Shown: positions 42,774-52,294, counted from the stretch's first letter. The stretch: DNA of 64,000 nt from Bacillota bacterium (GCA_023410575.1 JAEYPP010000071.1:1-64000); one strand, 5' to 3'. Notes: generated by a model not told the origin, from the sequence alone. Numbers and translations: made by a program.

Positions 42774-44018
42774 ATGAGATTATTAATTAAACATGGAATT
42801 ATATTAACCATGGATCAAGTAAACCGAGAACGTCATAGTAATCATATTGAGAACACAGGAACCGTATTTAACCCTGGTGATATTCTTATTGAAAATGGAG
42901 TCATAAAACAGATCTCATCGCAGATTGATGTCAGTGAAGATACCTCAATTCAGATTATCGATGCAAGTGGGTGTTATGTAATGCCAGGCATCATTGAATC
43001 ACATTGTCATATTGGTATAACAGAAGAAAAAACAGGGAAAGAGGGAGATGATTCCAATGAAACTGCTAACCCTATTACGCCTTATCTTCGCGCGATAGAT
43101 GCGGTTGATCCGATGGATGCTGCATTTCATGAAGCAGTTAAGGTTGGAATCACTTCCGTTATGGTTGGTCCAGGCAGTAGTAATGTAGTTGGTGGACAAT
43201 TTATGTTTATGAAGACATGTGGTTCACGTAAGATTGATAATTTAGTTGTCCTTGAGCCAGCTGCTATGAAAGTGGCATTTGGTGAGAACCCGAAGACACT
43301 TTATGGAGAGAAAGGTGTTTTACCTACAACTCGTATGTCAATCGCTGCTATGCTTCGAGAGGAATTATTTAAAGCAAAAAAATATTATTCGAAAAAACAA
43401 AAGGCTATAGAAAATGGTCAAGATTTTGATGAAGATTTTCATCTGGAATGTTATCTACCAGTTCTGAATAAAGAAATACCACTAAAAGCTCATGTTCATC
43501 GTACCGATGATATCTTAACTGCAGTTCGTATCGCAAAAGAGTTTAATGTCGATATTACACTTGATCACTGCAGCGAAGGCCACCTCATCGTTGACGAAAT
43601 TAAGGAATCTGGATATCCCGCTATCGTTGGACCTGATTTAGCATCTCGAAGCAAAATTGAAGTAGAAAACATGGCTTTTAAGACAGCTGGTATTCTCAAT
43701 AAAGCTGGTATTACGGTTGCTATTACAACCGACCACCCTGTCTCACTCATTCAATCTTTACCAATTTGTGCTGGTCTTGCTGCAAAAAATGGTCTTGGTA
43801 TTGCTGATGCACTACTCGCAATCACAAGCAATGCTGCAAGAATATGCCGTGTTGACCATCGTGTCGGTACATTGGAATCTGGTAAAGACGCCGACATCGC
43901 AATCTTTGATGGTAATCCAATGGAGATTTTCACACACTGTCTCTATACGATAATCAATGGCGAAGTCGTCTATCAGATGGAAGATCATGATTCTAAAGTT
44001 AATCAGCATCCTAAGTAA
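42774..44018 (+). CDS. Metal-dependent amidohydrolase (imidazolonepropionase-like)
   Basis: A 414-residue TIM-barrel hydrolase of unknown substrate. Metal-binding features are GIIESHCHIGITEE (HxH near 77), the AFGENPKTLYGEKG block near 175, HVHRTDDI, LDHCSEGH and TTDHPVSL (the catalytic Asp). These match the amidohydrolase group that includes imidazolonepropionase and isoaspartyl dipeptidase-like enzymes; the histidine-degradation genes are not nearby, so the substrate is open. CACGGAGTTGAAG precedes the ATG. It is monocistronic and convergent with the ABC operon. Confidence 0.85.
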   Translation: MRLLIKHGIILTMDQVNRERHSNHIENTGTVFNPGDILIENGVIKQISSQIDVSEDTSIQIIDASGCYVMPGIIESHCHIGITEEKTGKEGDDSNETANPITPYLRAIDAVDPMDAAFHEAVKVGITSVMVGPGSSNVVGGQFMFMKTCGSRKIDNLVVLEPAAMKVAFGENPKTLYGEKGVLPTTRMSIAAMLREELFKAKKYYSKKQKAIENGQDFDEDFHLECYLPVLNKEIPLKAHVHRTDDILTAVRIAKEFNVDITLDHCSEGHLIVDEIKESGYPAIVGPDLASRSKIEVENMAFKTAGILNKAGITVAITTDHPVSLIQSLPICAGLAAKNGLGIADALLAITSNAARICRVDHRVGTLESGKDADIAIFDGNPMEIFTHCLYTIINGEVVYQMEDHDSKVNQHPK

Positions 44019-44037
44019 TTATTAACTAAATATAACA

Positions 44038-44084
44038 GGCTGTTACAAAATCTCCATACGAAAGTACTTGATTTTGCAACAGCC
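44038..44084. terminator. Hairpin between convergent amidohydrolase and ABC genes
   Basis: GGCTGTTaCAAAATC pairs with GATTTTGcAACAGCC around a loop of 17 bases. It has the CTGTTGCA motif shared with other terminators here. T-runs are short, so efficiency is uncertain. Confidence 0.7.
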
Positions 44085-44089
44085 CAGAA

Positions 44090-44833
44090 TTATTTATTCT
44101 TTATATCTGCTCTTCCTACCAAAAGATAAGAAAAAATTGCAAATATGGTACTTAATAGGAGACACGAAATCATCCAGTTCCATGGCCGGTCAGATGTACC
44201 ATTATTTCCTATCATGAACGAGAGTAATCGGTTGAAACGTGTCCAAATCTCATAGTCTGGAACAACATATTCATCCAAAAAAGGTAATACTATAAGGAAA
44301 AAACCAGGAACCCCAATACTTACAATAAGTTTCAAACTTTTGTTCATTCTATAGTATAGAGCTGCAATTACATACCCGAATAAGGTCGAACATAAGTATA
44401 GAAAAACGTACCATGCAAACGTTACAAAAAGCAACACTACTATATTACAATCAAACTCCTCATATAATTGCATAAAACCCGATTTAACAAAACTAGTTTT
44501 ATTTAATATAGTGTAGAAAATTGAATCTACAGTTCCCATAATTACAGCAATAATACTACTTGAAATAAGATACCCTAACAACGTTGTTTTTCTCGAAACA
44601 CCATTCTGCAAGCCCAAAAATAAATCCGAGCGAAATGAACTTAGTCCACAAGCAAATAAAAATATACTTGTCATTAGTTCTACCCCACTCATCGTAATAT
44701 CATTATAGTAATCAGCCCTAAAACAATTGCATAGTGCGGCGATTAAAAAGGAAGCAAATACAATCGCATAGTAAATAAAGATTGCTTTTTTCATATTTCT
44801 TAAATTAAATACTACTGTCTTTTTTAATTTCAT
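44090..44833 (-). CDS. ABC-2 type transporter permease
   Basis: A 247-residue membrane protein with about six spans, beginning MKLKKTVVFNLRNMKKAIFI, with no recognised catalytic motif. It is 10 bases after the ABC ATPase gene and third in a GntR-ATPase-permease unit, the typical YtrA-like arrangement for export or sensing of cell-envelope drugs. The substrate cannot be told. The hydrophobic pattern (spans near 18-40, 55-73, 95-115, 135-158, 168-190, 215-238) is compatible with an ABC-2 fold. Confidence 0.8.
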   Translation of the reverse strand: MKLKKTVVFNLRNMKKAIFIYYAIVFASFLIAALCNCFRADYYNDITMSGVELMTSIFLFACGLSSFRSDLFLGLQNGVSRKTTLLGYLISSSIIAVIMGTVDSIFYTILNKTSFVKSGFMQLYEEFDCNIVVLLFVTFAWYVFLYLCSTLFGYVIAALYYRMNKSLKLIVSIGVPGFFLIVLPFLDEYVVPDYEIWTRFNRLLSFMIGNNGTSDRPWNWMISCLLLSTIFAIFSYLLVGRADIKNK

Positions 44834-44843
44834 GAAAACCTCC

Positions 44844-45704
44844 TTAATTATTAGTTAAATCAATAAACATCTTTTGTAAATCCAACTTTGTAATTTCAAT
44901 ACCGACTGGTGTTTCTGTTTTATCATACTGACCACATACATTTACTGTTTTTAATCCACCAAGAATCGTTGTCCCAAGAACCTCTTTTCCTTTTATATAA
45001 TCATCAACAAGAGAAATCGGACCTGATATCGTATAACCACCAGCCAATAGTTCCTCACAAGACTGATTACGAATGATCTTTCCATTTTTTATGATAATAA
45101 CTTTTTCAATCACGTTTGCAACTTCCTCAATGAGATGGGTTGATATTAAAAATGTTCTTGGATTATTGGAATAGGATTCAATTAAACATCGATAAAATAA
45201 GTCTCGATGATTTGCGTCCAATCCCAAAACTGGTTCATCTAATAGAATATACTCTGCCTTTACACAGAGCGCAGTAATGAGCTTATAAATCGATGTATAT
45301 CCTGTAGATAGTTCTTTCAACACTTTTTTGGGATTTAAGTCAAAAAGATCACATAGTTCTTTAGCATATTCGTCATCAAACCCTGGATAAAACCTTTTTG
45401 TACATTCAAATACTTCTTTTACCTTATATGTATCGGGATATAAATTTCGTTCGCTCATCATGTAAACTTTTCCTTGTGCAACATCATTTTCAGTCGCAAT
45501 TTGCCCATCAATCATAATAGAGCCGCTCGTTGGGAATAAGCGATTTGTTATCAAATTAAACATTGTTGTTTTGCCCGCACCATTTCTTCCAAGCACACCA
45601 TATATTTTTCCCTTCTCAAAGCGTATGTTTACATCATCAATGGCTCGACTTGAGCCAAACTCCTTCACCAAATTGTTAATTTGGATGCCTTCAAAATTAT
45701 TCAT
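44844..45704 (-). CDS. ABC transporter ATP-binding protein
   Basis: ATPase of 286 residues powering the neighbouring permease. Walker A is GRNGAGKTTMF (near 40), the signature is LKELSTGYTSIYK with STG in place of SGG, Walker B is EYILLDEPVLGLD and the H-loop STHLIEEVANV. The C-terminal 60 residues resemble YtrB-like ATPases. The frame is open to 45731; the ATG at 45704 behind GGAGGAGG is preferred and overlaps the stop of the GntR gene by 8 bases. Confidence 0.92.
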   Translation of the reverse strand: MNNFEGIQINNLVKEFGSSRAIDDVNIRFEKGKIYGVLGRNGAGKTTMFNLITNRLFPTSGSIMIDGQIATENDVAQGKVYMMSERNLYPDTYKVKEVFECTKRFYPGFDDEYAKELCDLFDLNPKKVLKELSTGYTSIYKLITALCVKAEYILLDEPVLGLDANHRDLFYRCLIESYSNNPRTFLISTHLIEEVANVIEKVIIIKNGKIIRNQSCEELLAGGYTISGPISLVDDYIKGKEVLGTTILGGLKTVNVCGQYDKTETPVGIEITKLDLQKMFIDLTNN

Positions 45705-46080
45705 GATGAACCTCCTCCATGCCTCGCTCAATATACGTTAAAATATCTTTTTTACTTAACCCTAACTTACTTGCTTCGATAAGCATACTCTCAACATATG
45801 TGTTATAAAACTCTGATCTTCTATTCTTAGTTATTTTATCAACTGCTCCAGTACTTACAAACATACCAATCCCCCTTTTCTTGTAAATAATATCTGCATC
45901 AATTAGTCGGTTCATCCCTTTTAGCACGGTTGCTGGATTTATCTTTAATGTAGTTGATACTTCTGTTGTAGATGGAATCTGTGTTTCCTCTGGGAAGGCA
46001 CCTGTAAATATGGCTTCTTCAATTTCATCTGCAATCTGAACAAATATTGGCTTGCTGCTATCAAAATCAAGCTTCAACAT
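45697..46080 (-). CDS. GntR family transcriptional regulator (YtrA subfamily)
   Basis: A 127-residue protein made almost only of an N-terminal winged helix-turn-helix (PIFVQIADEIEEAIFTGAF, QIPSTTEVSTTLKINPATVLKG) and a short helical C-terminal dimerisation segment, as in YtrA. It probably represses its own operon with the ABC transporter. Its promoter (46133-46161) is followed by palindromes, including CACTTAAGTG at 46103-46112. TTGGAGG precedes the ATG. Confidence 0.9.
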   Translation of the reverse strand: MLKLDFDSSKPIFVQIADEIEEAIFTGAFPEETQIPSTTEVSTTLKINPATVLKGMNRLIDADIIYKKRGIGMFVSTGAVDKITKNRRSEFYNTYVESMLIEASKLGLSKKDILTYIERGMEEVHHE

Positions 46081-46102
46081 ATAACCTCCAATCGTAACAC
46101 TT

Positions 46103-46112
46103 CACTTAAGTG
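46103..46112 (-). promoter_or_regulatory. Palindrome between promoter and GntR gene
   Basis: The perfect 10-base palindrome CACTTAAGTG lies about 20-30 bases downstream of the -10 box and in front of the GntR start. It is a plausible operator for autoregulation; not proven. Confidence 0.5.
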
Positions 46113-46132
46113 GTTAATTACTTATGTAACTA

Positions 46133-46161
46133 ACTATATATCCTTAATTGCTATTTGTCAA
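46133..46161 (-). promoter_or_regulatory. Promoter of the GntR-ABC operon
   Basis: On the minus strand TTGACA (46161-46156), a 17-base spacer, TATAGT (46138-46133), one base off the full consensus. Confidence 0.85.
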
Positions 46162-46349
46162 CCATTATATTGAAATTTTTATATTTATTACCTATGTACA
46201 TTGAAATAAATAATTAGCAAATGCACTTAGATAATGTCACTTAACACTCTACCTAGTCGAAACTGCATGAAGGAACTTTCTTGACCTAGTAGGTGGCCAC
46301 AAGTATAATTTAGTTATTGGAAATATTTGTTTCTTGAAAGGAAGTCATC

Positions 46350-47498
46350 ATGCGAATCGGTATTAACTTACTCTTCTTAACAAATAACACGAATTCTAGC
46401 ATTGGCAAACATACAGAAGCATTACTGAATGGATTTCGAAAGATTAATTTGTTAAGTGACTGCTCCCTTTTCGTAAGAAAGTGTTATTATGAAAAAGCAA
46501 AGTCAGATTATCCTGAAGCTAACATCGTTCTCATACATGCTGAAAAAATCATGGAATATCTATTAACCCATAAAAAAAAACATTCTGATTTTTCAGAATG
46601 CTATTACTTAAATCGTTTTACGATATCCAAAACGGTAAAAAAACTACAGATTGATGTTATGTTTCATCCCTTTAATGATAGTACGATTTATTTCATGAAG
46701 AAAATACATAACATTTTAGTCATACATGATTTATATTATCTTAGATATCCTACTATTTATGGAAGATTTCACTACCTCTACGCAAAGAAAAAGCACGAGT
46801 ACTTTTTGAAAAACAGCAACGCTATTGTTGCTGTCTCTGAATTTATTAAGAATGATATTTTGTCTAATATCGAATCATCTCAGAATGCCTTTATACAAGT
46901 CATACCGAATGCAGTTGCTACTGCTGAAAAATTCACAAACTTTGTCCCAGTGGAAGAGCCTTATATACTTTCTATCGCTTCCCAAACCTATAATAAAAAT
47001 ATAATTACCTTACTACGAGCCTTTAATTTAATTAAGAAAAGAATCTCACATCAATTAGTTCTTATCGGAAAGCATAAGGATATGACTTGTGAAATCCAAT
47101 ATTATATAAAAAAGCATCAATTAGATGATCGAGTTTTATGTATTGAAGCAATACCGGATGAACATCGAAACAGTCTATACCAACACGCCTCTTTACTTGT
47201 TGCCCCTTCCTTATGTGAAAGTTTTGGTCGCGTTCCGATCGAAGCAGCTCTATTAAAGATTCCAGTTATAACATCAAGATCGAGTGCTCTTTTTGAAGTC
47301 ACCTTAGGCTTACTAACCTACTATGATCCACCTACTGATAGTCAAGCTCTTGCTATGAAGATTATTGAGATGCTTAACCATCCTCCTTCGAATGAAGCTC
47401 GAGAGCAAATAGCAGCAACCTATGCGAGAATCTATGACGAAACATCCATAGCAAACCGATATGTTACCTTATTTCAACCTCAAACAAGATTAGAATAG
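46350..47498 (+). CDS. Glycosyltransferase family 4 (GT-B fold)
   Basis: A 382-residue GT4-type enzyme that transfers a sugar from a nucleotide-sugar donor to an acceptor on the cytoplasmic side. N-terminal domain starts MRIGINLLFLTNNTNSSIGKH; the C-terminal donor-binding domain shows PYILSIASQTYNKNIITLLRA, LVLIGKHKDM and CESFGRVPIEAALLKIPVITS, the family E-x7-E-like pattern. The acceptor is unknown. GAAAGGAAG precedes the ATG. It stands alone, followed by the repeat/terminator structure (47533-47694). Confidence 0.88.
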   Translation: MRIGINLLFLTNNTNSSIGKHTEALLNGFRKINLLSDCSLFVRKCYYEKAKSDYPEANIVLIHAEKIMEYLLTHKKKHSDFSECYYLNRFTISKTVKKLQIDVMFHPFNDSTIYFMKKIHNILVIHDLYYLRYPTIYGRFHYLYAKKKHEYFLKNSNAIVAVSEFIKNDILSNIESSQNAFIQVIPNAVATAEKFTNFVPVEEPYILSIASQTYNKNIITLLRAFNLIKKRISHQLVLIGKHKDMTCEIQYYIKKHQLDDRVLCIEAIPDEHRNSLYQHASLLVAPSLCESFGRVPIEAALLKIPVITSRSSALFEVTLGLLTYYDPPTDSQALAMKIIEMLNHPPSNEAREQIAATYARIYDETSIANRYVTLFQPQTRLE

Positions 47499-47532
47499 AT
47501 CTCTATACAAGCTACTCTCTTCTTTCCTAAAT

Positions 47533-47694
47533 GCTGTTGCTCTAATTGAAACTTGACCTAAAGAAAGAGAATGATGATATATTTTCGGAGTGCCTTACAA
47601 GTCCCACATGCCTTTTGTGGGCTTGTGAGCGTAGCGCGCCGAAGAAAATATATCATCATTCTCTTTCTTTATTCATAACTGTTAGAGCAACAGC
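47533..47694. repeat. Palindromic repeat, copy C, nested in an outer hairpin
   Basis: The inner element has 27-base perfectly complementary arms (47560-47586 and 47644-47670) and a core with ACAAGtCCCACA/TTGTGGGcTTGT, flanked by GAGTGCC and GAGCGTAGCGC. Outside it, GCTGTTGCTCTAA (47533-47545) pairs exactly with TTAGAGCAACAGC (47682-47694). The core is nearly identical to copy B, but the arm sequences differ. It lies between convergent genes. Confidence 0.9.
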
Positions 47695-47697
47695 TTC

Positions 47698-48966
47698 CTA
47701 CCACTCAACTAAAGCCAAACTCTGTTTAATGTCATCGATAATATCCTCTACATTTTCTAAACCAACCGAAAAACGTATCATTCCTGGATTTACGCCACAA
47801 GCAATTAACTGCTCATCGGTAAGCTGACGGTGAGTTGCACTTGCTGGATGAAGCACACAAGTACGAATATCAGCAACATGCACTTCATTGGAAGCAAGCT
47901 TTAAACCATCCATAAATTTAATTGCATTTGCTTTTCCGCCTTTAATTACAATTGTGATAACACCACACGCTCCCTTTGGAAGATATTTTTTCCCAAGTTC
48001 ATAATATTTATCACCCTCAAGGGCTGCATAATGAACCTCTTCAATCTTATCGGATGCCTGAAAGAACTGAGCAACCTTTAACCCATTCTCACAATACTGC
48101 TTCATTCGAACTGGTAATGTTTCAAGACCTAGATTAAGCAAGAAAGCTGAATTAGCTGATGGATATGCACCAAAGTCTCTCATCAATTGCATTCTAGCTT
48201 TAATTATGTATGCCATCTTTCCAAAATCTCTCGTATAAACTACTCCGTGGTATGACTCATCTGGCTCGGTAAATTCAGGATATTTTCCATTTGTCCAGTC
48301 AAAGTTACCACTATCTACGATTACTCCACCTACTTGTAGAGCATGACCATCCATATATTTTGAAGTAGAGTGTACTACAATATCCGCTCCATACTCAAAT
48401 GGTTTACATAAAATTGGAGTTGCAAAAGTATTGTCTATGATAAGTGGCACTTGATGCTTATGTGCAAATTTCGCAAATTTTTCAATATCTAATACTGTAA
48501 GTGCTGGATTTGCTAAGGTTTCGCCAAAAACTGCTCTCGTATTCTCTTTAAATGCGCGATCTAACTCTTCTTCATCTGCTTGTGCATCCACAAAGATACA
48601 CTCAATTCCAAGTCTCTTTAGTGTTACTGCAAAAAGGTTAACCGTTCCACCATAAATAGTAGAAGTACTAATGAAGCTCTCTCCCGCTTTACATATATTA
48701 AGAATTGATAATAACGATGCTGCCTGACCGGAGGAAGTACACATTGCACCTACTCCACCTTCTAAATCTGCAATTTTCTTCTCAACTACTTCTACCGTTG
48801 GATTTGAAAATCTGGAGTACATATGAGCAGTTGGCATATCAAATAGCTCACCAATACGCTCTGTTGAATCAAATTTATAAGTTGTACTCTGTACAATTGG
48901 CATTACTCTAGGCTCACCATTTTTAGGTGAATAACCGGAATGTAAACATTTAGTTTCGTCCTTCAT
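47698..48966 (-). CDS. O-acetylhomoserine sulfhydrylase (homocysteine synthase) family protein
   Basis: PLP enzyme of 422 residues in the trans-sulfuration group (Cys/Met metabolism), probably making homocysteine from O-acetylhomoserine and sulfide. PLP-binding parts are SGQAASLLSILNICKAGES, DNTFATPILCKPFEYGADIV and the Schiff-base lysine in VVHSTSKYMDGHALQVGG (near 210). The C-terminal part has DIRTCVLHPASATHRQL, typical of MetY. The longest frame starts with TTG; the ATG at 48966 behind AGGAG is chosen. No SAM riboswitch was recognised in the 130 bases upstream. Confidence 0.9.
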   Translation of the reverse strand: MKDETKCLHSGYSPKNGEPRVMPIVQSTTYKFDSTERIGELFDMPTAHMYSRFSNPTVEVVEKKIADLEGGVGAMCTSSGQAASLLSILNICKAGESFISTSTIYGGTVNLFAVTLKRLGIECIFVDAQADEEELDRAFKENTRAVFGETLANPALTVLDIEKFAKFAHKHQVPLIIDNTFATPILCKPFEYGADIVVHSTSKYMDGHALQVGGVIVDSGNFDWTNGKYPEFTEPDESYHGVVYTRDFGKMAYIIKARMQLMRDFGAYPSANSAFLLNLGLETLPVRMKQYCENGLKVAQFFQASDKIEEVHYAALEGDKYYELGKKYLPKGACGVITIVIKGGKANAIKFMDGLKLASNEVHVADIRTCVLHPASATHRQLTDEQLIACGVNPGMIRFSVGLENVEDIIDDIKQSLALVEW

Positions 48967-49102
48967 GTTCAAATATCTCCTATATCATGTATTATATATT
49001 ATGTATCAAGGCTTTCGTCTTTTTGTAATTAATACTTTAACACAATGAAGTACTATTGTCCATATCCTAAATGTTACATTAAAAAACGTAATAATTTATC
49101 TG

Positions 49103-50314
49103 TTAAGAAGATTGTTTCTTGCATTTCTCATAAATTACCGAAACTACCCATGTTATCATTGGATTTATTAAAATTCCCAAAGTAGAAAAAATAAATATAG
49201 CTATCCTAGTATCTTTTTTCTTCTCATGTCTTATATTCGTCAATGCTACTACTGTAAATGGCATAAATATTCCAAAAAGTAACACAGACCAAACCAATGG
49301 TGTATACGACATAATCTGAATAGGAACTACGGTAAGACTCGAAATTATCCCTAAGATACCAAGTAAAACTGCACATACTCGCATCGGACGTTTAACAATA
49401 TATAATGGAATTAAAAAACTTCTCCATAAAGATCCTGTCTGCGCTCCACCAAATAAACTTCCTACTATATTTCTGATAGAAACCATCGTAAATGATTGCA
49501 CAATATCTAACGGCTCTTTTTTCTCATCTTTCGTGTAACTTCCTTCTCTTATTGTTTGAATGGATAATGTGTCAATTGTCCATAAAAGAATAACAAAAAT
49601 TGCAAATGGAATCGTCTTTAATATCGTTACAATATCAACGCCAAATCCAATTCCCCACATATGATTCCACCAATAAAAAGGGTCTAAATATAAGTTGGAA
49701 TTGACTGACGTCATCTCATAACCCGTACCCATTAGCTTTGGTACAACAAAAGCTATTACGGATGTCATTGGTATAACCATCCAATTTTTCTTACCATAAA
49801 GTAGAATGAGATATCCTATGATAAGAACAATCATCAATATCCAAAATACTTGCTTCTCTTTCGCAAAGTAAGTATTTAATTTAAGAATCGACATCCATAC
49901 TCCAGAGATTCCAAAAGTGAGAGTAATACTCGTCTTGCATGTAAAACCAGCTAAACCTACTAGGTATTTGAAAAAACCACTTTTCACCACGAAGACTCCT
50001 AAAACTCCAACCAAAATTCCCAGAATAAATGGGTGTACACCAAATGCAGACATTACAGGAATCAGTACAACCAATGGTGCCAATGTACCTGCAGGTGATG
50101 CATTTGGGTAAACTAAAGAAGTAATCAAAGTAATGATACTGCCTATAAGAACTTCAATTCTAATATTCTCTAGAACAAAATTAGAATTCGTAATGAAAAG
50201 CTCCTGTGCCCATACAAGGGCAAAGGAAGAGACAAGCGCGATTTTTCCTATAAGACCAGATAGTGCTGGTATAAAATCTTTATAGTAAATACCATAACTC
50301 TTCTTTTTCATCAT
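49103..50314 (-). CDS. Multi-pass membrane protein, DUF3360-like permease
   Basis: A 403-residue protein with about ten spans, starting MMKKKSYGIYYKDFIPALSG. Blocks such as LVYPNASPAGTLAPLVVLIP, GVHPFILGILVGVLGVFVV, IPMTSVIAFVVPKLMGTG and SIRNIVGSLFGGAQTGSLWR recall DUF3360 or SulP/NCS2-type permeases; I name the family with moderate certainty. It starts 12 bases after the DUF4914 gene and belongs to the same operon, so it may import the compound handled by that protein. Transport substrate unknown. A weak ribosome site (TAGGG) precedes the ATG, compatible with coupling. Confidence 0.6.
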   Translation of the reverse strand: MMKKKSYGIYYKDFIPALSGLIGKIALVSSFALVWAQELFITNSNFVLENIRIEVLIGSIITLITSLVYPNASPAGTLAPLVVLIPVMSAFGVHPFILGILVGVLGVFVVKSGFFKYLVGLAGFTCKTSITLTFGISGVWMSILKLNTYFAKEKQVFWILMIVLIIGYLILLYGKKNWMVIPMTSVIAFVVPKLMGTGYEMTSVNSNLYLDPFYWWNHMWGIGFGVDIVTILKTIPFAIFVILLWTIDTLSIQTIREGSYTKDEKKEPLDIVQSFTMVSIRNIVGSLFGGAQTGSLWRSFLIPLYIVKRPMRVCAVLLGILGIISSLTVVPIQIMSYTPLVWSVLLFGIFMPFTVVALTNIRHEKKKDTRIAIFIFSTLGILINPMITWVVSVIYEKCKKQSS

Positions 50315-50326
50315 ACGATAACCCTA

Positions 50327-52204
50327 CTAATATCTCATAGGTAATAATTCCATATACTGTTCCATAGATGCATTTTCATAAAACAGTTCAATAATCTGCT
50401 TTCCTAGTGGGTCAAGTGTATCCGTATTATACTTTTCAAGTTCTTTGGCAAAGAAATCTCTTAATATCTTAGCACCAGCATCATATCCTTCCATGCCAAC
50501 TTCCTTTTGTGTCTCTGGCTGAAGAAAAGCTTTTCTAATATGTTGGCCATCAATTTTTAATGAATCAAGTCCAAATCCTAAAAGTGAACACCGTGCCTCT
50601 ACAAGATGTTCTGGTTTGAATTTTGCACTACCTCTACGAGCGATATACTCTCTTGCAATCCATTGTGGCATAAAACTCACCTCATATGCTCCAATATGCT
50701 GATTAGGAATTAATACATATCTTGTACTAGCAGAATTTTTAATCTGCTCTAGCATAAGGTTCGCCTGATTTACCATCTTACCAGTAGCAAAAGGCCAATA
50801 GGAACCAACGCCTTCACTTGACATCTCTCCCCCATCAATAATGCTTGGGTTATTGAATCCTCTTGGTGCTACTAAACGCCATAACCAAGCTAAGGCTGGT
50901 GGTAACACATGAAAAATACCTAAAATTCCGTAAGATGGATTTTCCTTTGTACATAAAGGTGTACGAACACCAAAACTTCTTACATCTACCTCAACTGGCT
51001 CATCAATTGCCTGTGGTACTAATCTTCTTGGTAGTATAACACGAGGATTTGGGCAAGGTTTACCAGTGCTATCTAAAATGTGTTCCCATACAAGACATGT
51101 TGCATTTGGAACTGCCTCAATATTCAAGAAAACAAGTGGTTCCGAAGGTTGAGTCAATATTTCTTCATATCGTGGTGAAGTTCCATACTTTGTTATGTTA
51201 TCTAATCTTAAAAACCATGATGATTCTGCATCTTTTACAACTAGCTTTTTACTCATATTTTGCATTTTAGGATGACACAATGCCATATCATCAGTTACAG
51301 GTCGAAGTTCACATGTCTCGTTTAGTACAAGATAATTTTTTTCTCCCGAAACCATATTCTTTGCTATTATGATTCTTCCATCCAACTCTTTATGAATATC
51401 TTCAATCATTTCGCTCTTTCCACCACCAGAAGCTCCCTCATGCATAATAACAATTTCGTTATCATATGGAGTGACTACTTTTACAGTAGAAGCATGCGCA
51501 GTAATCCAACCTTCTTCCTCACCAATGTTAAGTAAAACACCATAAATTCCCTTTTTAGCACTTGGACCAGGATAGAGGTTATAGGAATATACTTCATGTA
51601 TATCCTCTAAACGATTATGTAGCACAATTTGTTTTCCATCAAAATGGGTATGACGAAATGGTGGTGCCAAGAAAACTACAGCACGAGGATTGAAAGTATC
51701 TGTAATTTCATCAATGTTTAAAAAACCCTGTAAGTCTGCGAGTCCTGCAGCAAAAAAGCCTGCATTCGATGGAGCTACTAATATGGAATCATATCCATAC
51801 TTAACCCCTCCCGATTTAAATGGAAAGAAAATAAGCTCCTGGTTTTTCAACCATTCAAAAGTTTGTGTTCTCAAAGAGTCAAAATCTTTCTTATAGATAT
51901 CTTCATATCTTGGCTTATCGGTATCTTTATTGTCTGCTACTAATAAGCAATCTGGATCACGTCTTCTCATGTAATCATCAATATAGTTTACAACAACACC
52001 ATTTTTACATTTTGTAACTGTTGCCTCTAATACATTCCCAACTCCATCAACTTCATATTCTACATCAAAGGTTGTATTTGATTCATTACCCATTGCAAGC
52101 TTGAATAGTTCCATTCTTGTTTTCGGTACAATTACTCCTTTTGAGTTTTCTAGTATTTCAAGTATATAATCTGGTAAATTAAGTTTGCTTATACAATCTA
52201 GCAT
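50327..52204 (-). CDS. DUF4914 family protein, PEP-carboxykinase-like fold
   Basis: A 625-residue cytoplasmic protein of unknown activity. Its central P-loop MHEGASGGGKSEMIEDIH (near residue 255) matches the PEP carboxykinase kinase-like ATP/GTP-binding loop, and nearby blocks (PYDNEIVIMHEG, HTHFDGKQIVLHNR, LVAPRGFNNPSIIDGGEM, YVLIPNQHIGAYEVSFMPQW) are typical of DUF4914. It is likely an NTP-dependent enzyme, but no reaction is established. The ATG at 52210 is overlapped by the AAGAAGGA site; the next ATG (52204) is preferred. It forms a two-gene unit with the permease-like gene. Confidence 0.72.
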   Translation of the reverse strand: MLDCISKLNLPDYILEILENSKGVIVPKTRMELFKLAMGNESNTTFDVEYEVDGVGNVLEATVTKCKNGVVVNYIDDYMRRRDPDCLLVADNKDTDKPRYEDIYKKDFDSLRTQTFEWLKNQELIFFPFKSGGVKYGYDSILVAPSNAGFFAAGLADLQGFLNIDEITDTFNPRAVVFLAPPFRHTHFDGKQIVLHNRLEDIHEVYSYNLYPGPSAKKGIYGVLLNIGEEEGWITAHASTVKVVTPYDNEIVIMHEGASGGGKSEMIEDIHKELDGRIIIAKNMVSGEKNYLVLNETCELRPVTDDMALCHPKMQNMSKKLVVKDAESSWFLRLDNITKYGTSPRYEEILTQPSEPLVFLNIEAVPNATCLVWEHILDSTGKPCPNPRVILPRRLVPQAIDEPVEVDVRSFGVRTPLCTKENPSYGILGIFHVLPPALAWLWRLVAPRGFNNPSIIDGGEMSSEGVGSYWPFATGKMVNQANLMLEQIKNSASTRYVLIPNQHIGAYEVSFMPQWIAREYIARRGSAKFKPEHLVEARCSLLGFGLDSLKIDGQHIRKAFLQPETQKEVGMEGYDAGAKILRDFFAKELEKYNTDTLDPLGKQIIELFYENASMEQYMELLPMRY

Positions 52205-52294
52205 ATCCATTCCTTCTTTCCTATTTTTTATGTATGATCACAGTTCTCTCACAAAAATTTATCTTATAACCGTATTAAACAGTATTATCTATGT

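Noticed and set aside
43565..43953. Several overlapping open frames inside the amidohydrolase gene
   Set aside because: They are shadows of the amidohydrolase reading frame, without ribosome sites.
46560..46610. CATTCTGA/TCAGAATG hairpin near position 46580
   Set aside because: It lies within the glycosyltransferase coding sequence and is explained by its codons; no transcription end is expected there.
48967..49102. Possible SAM riboswitch before the homocysteine synthase gene
   Set aside because: The interval is only about 130 bases, AT-rich, with no S-box core and no hairpin/terminator switch.
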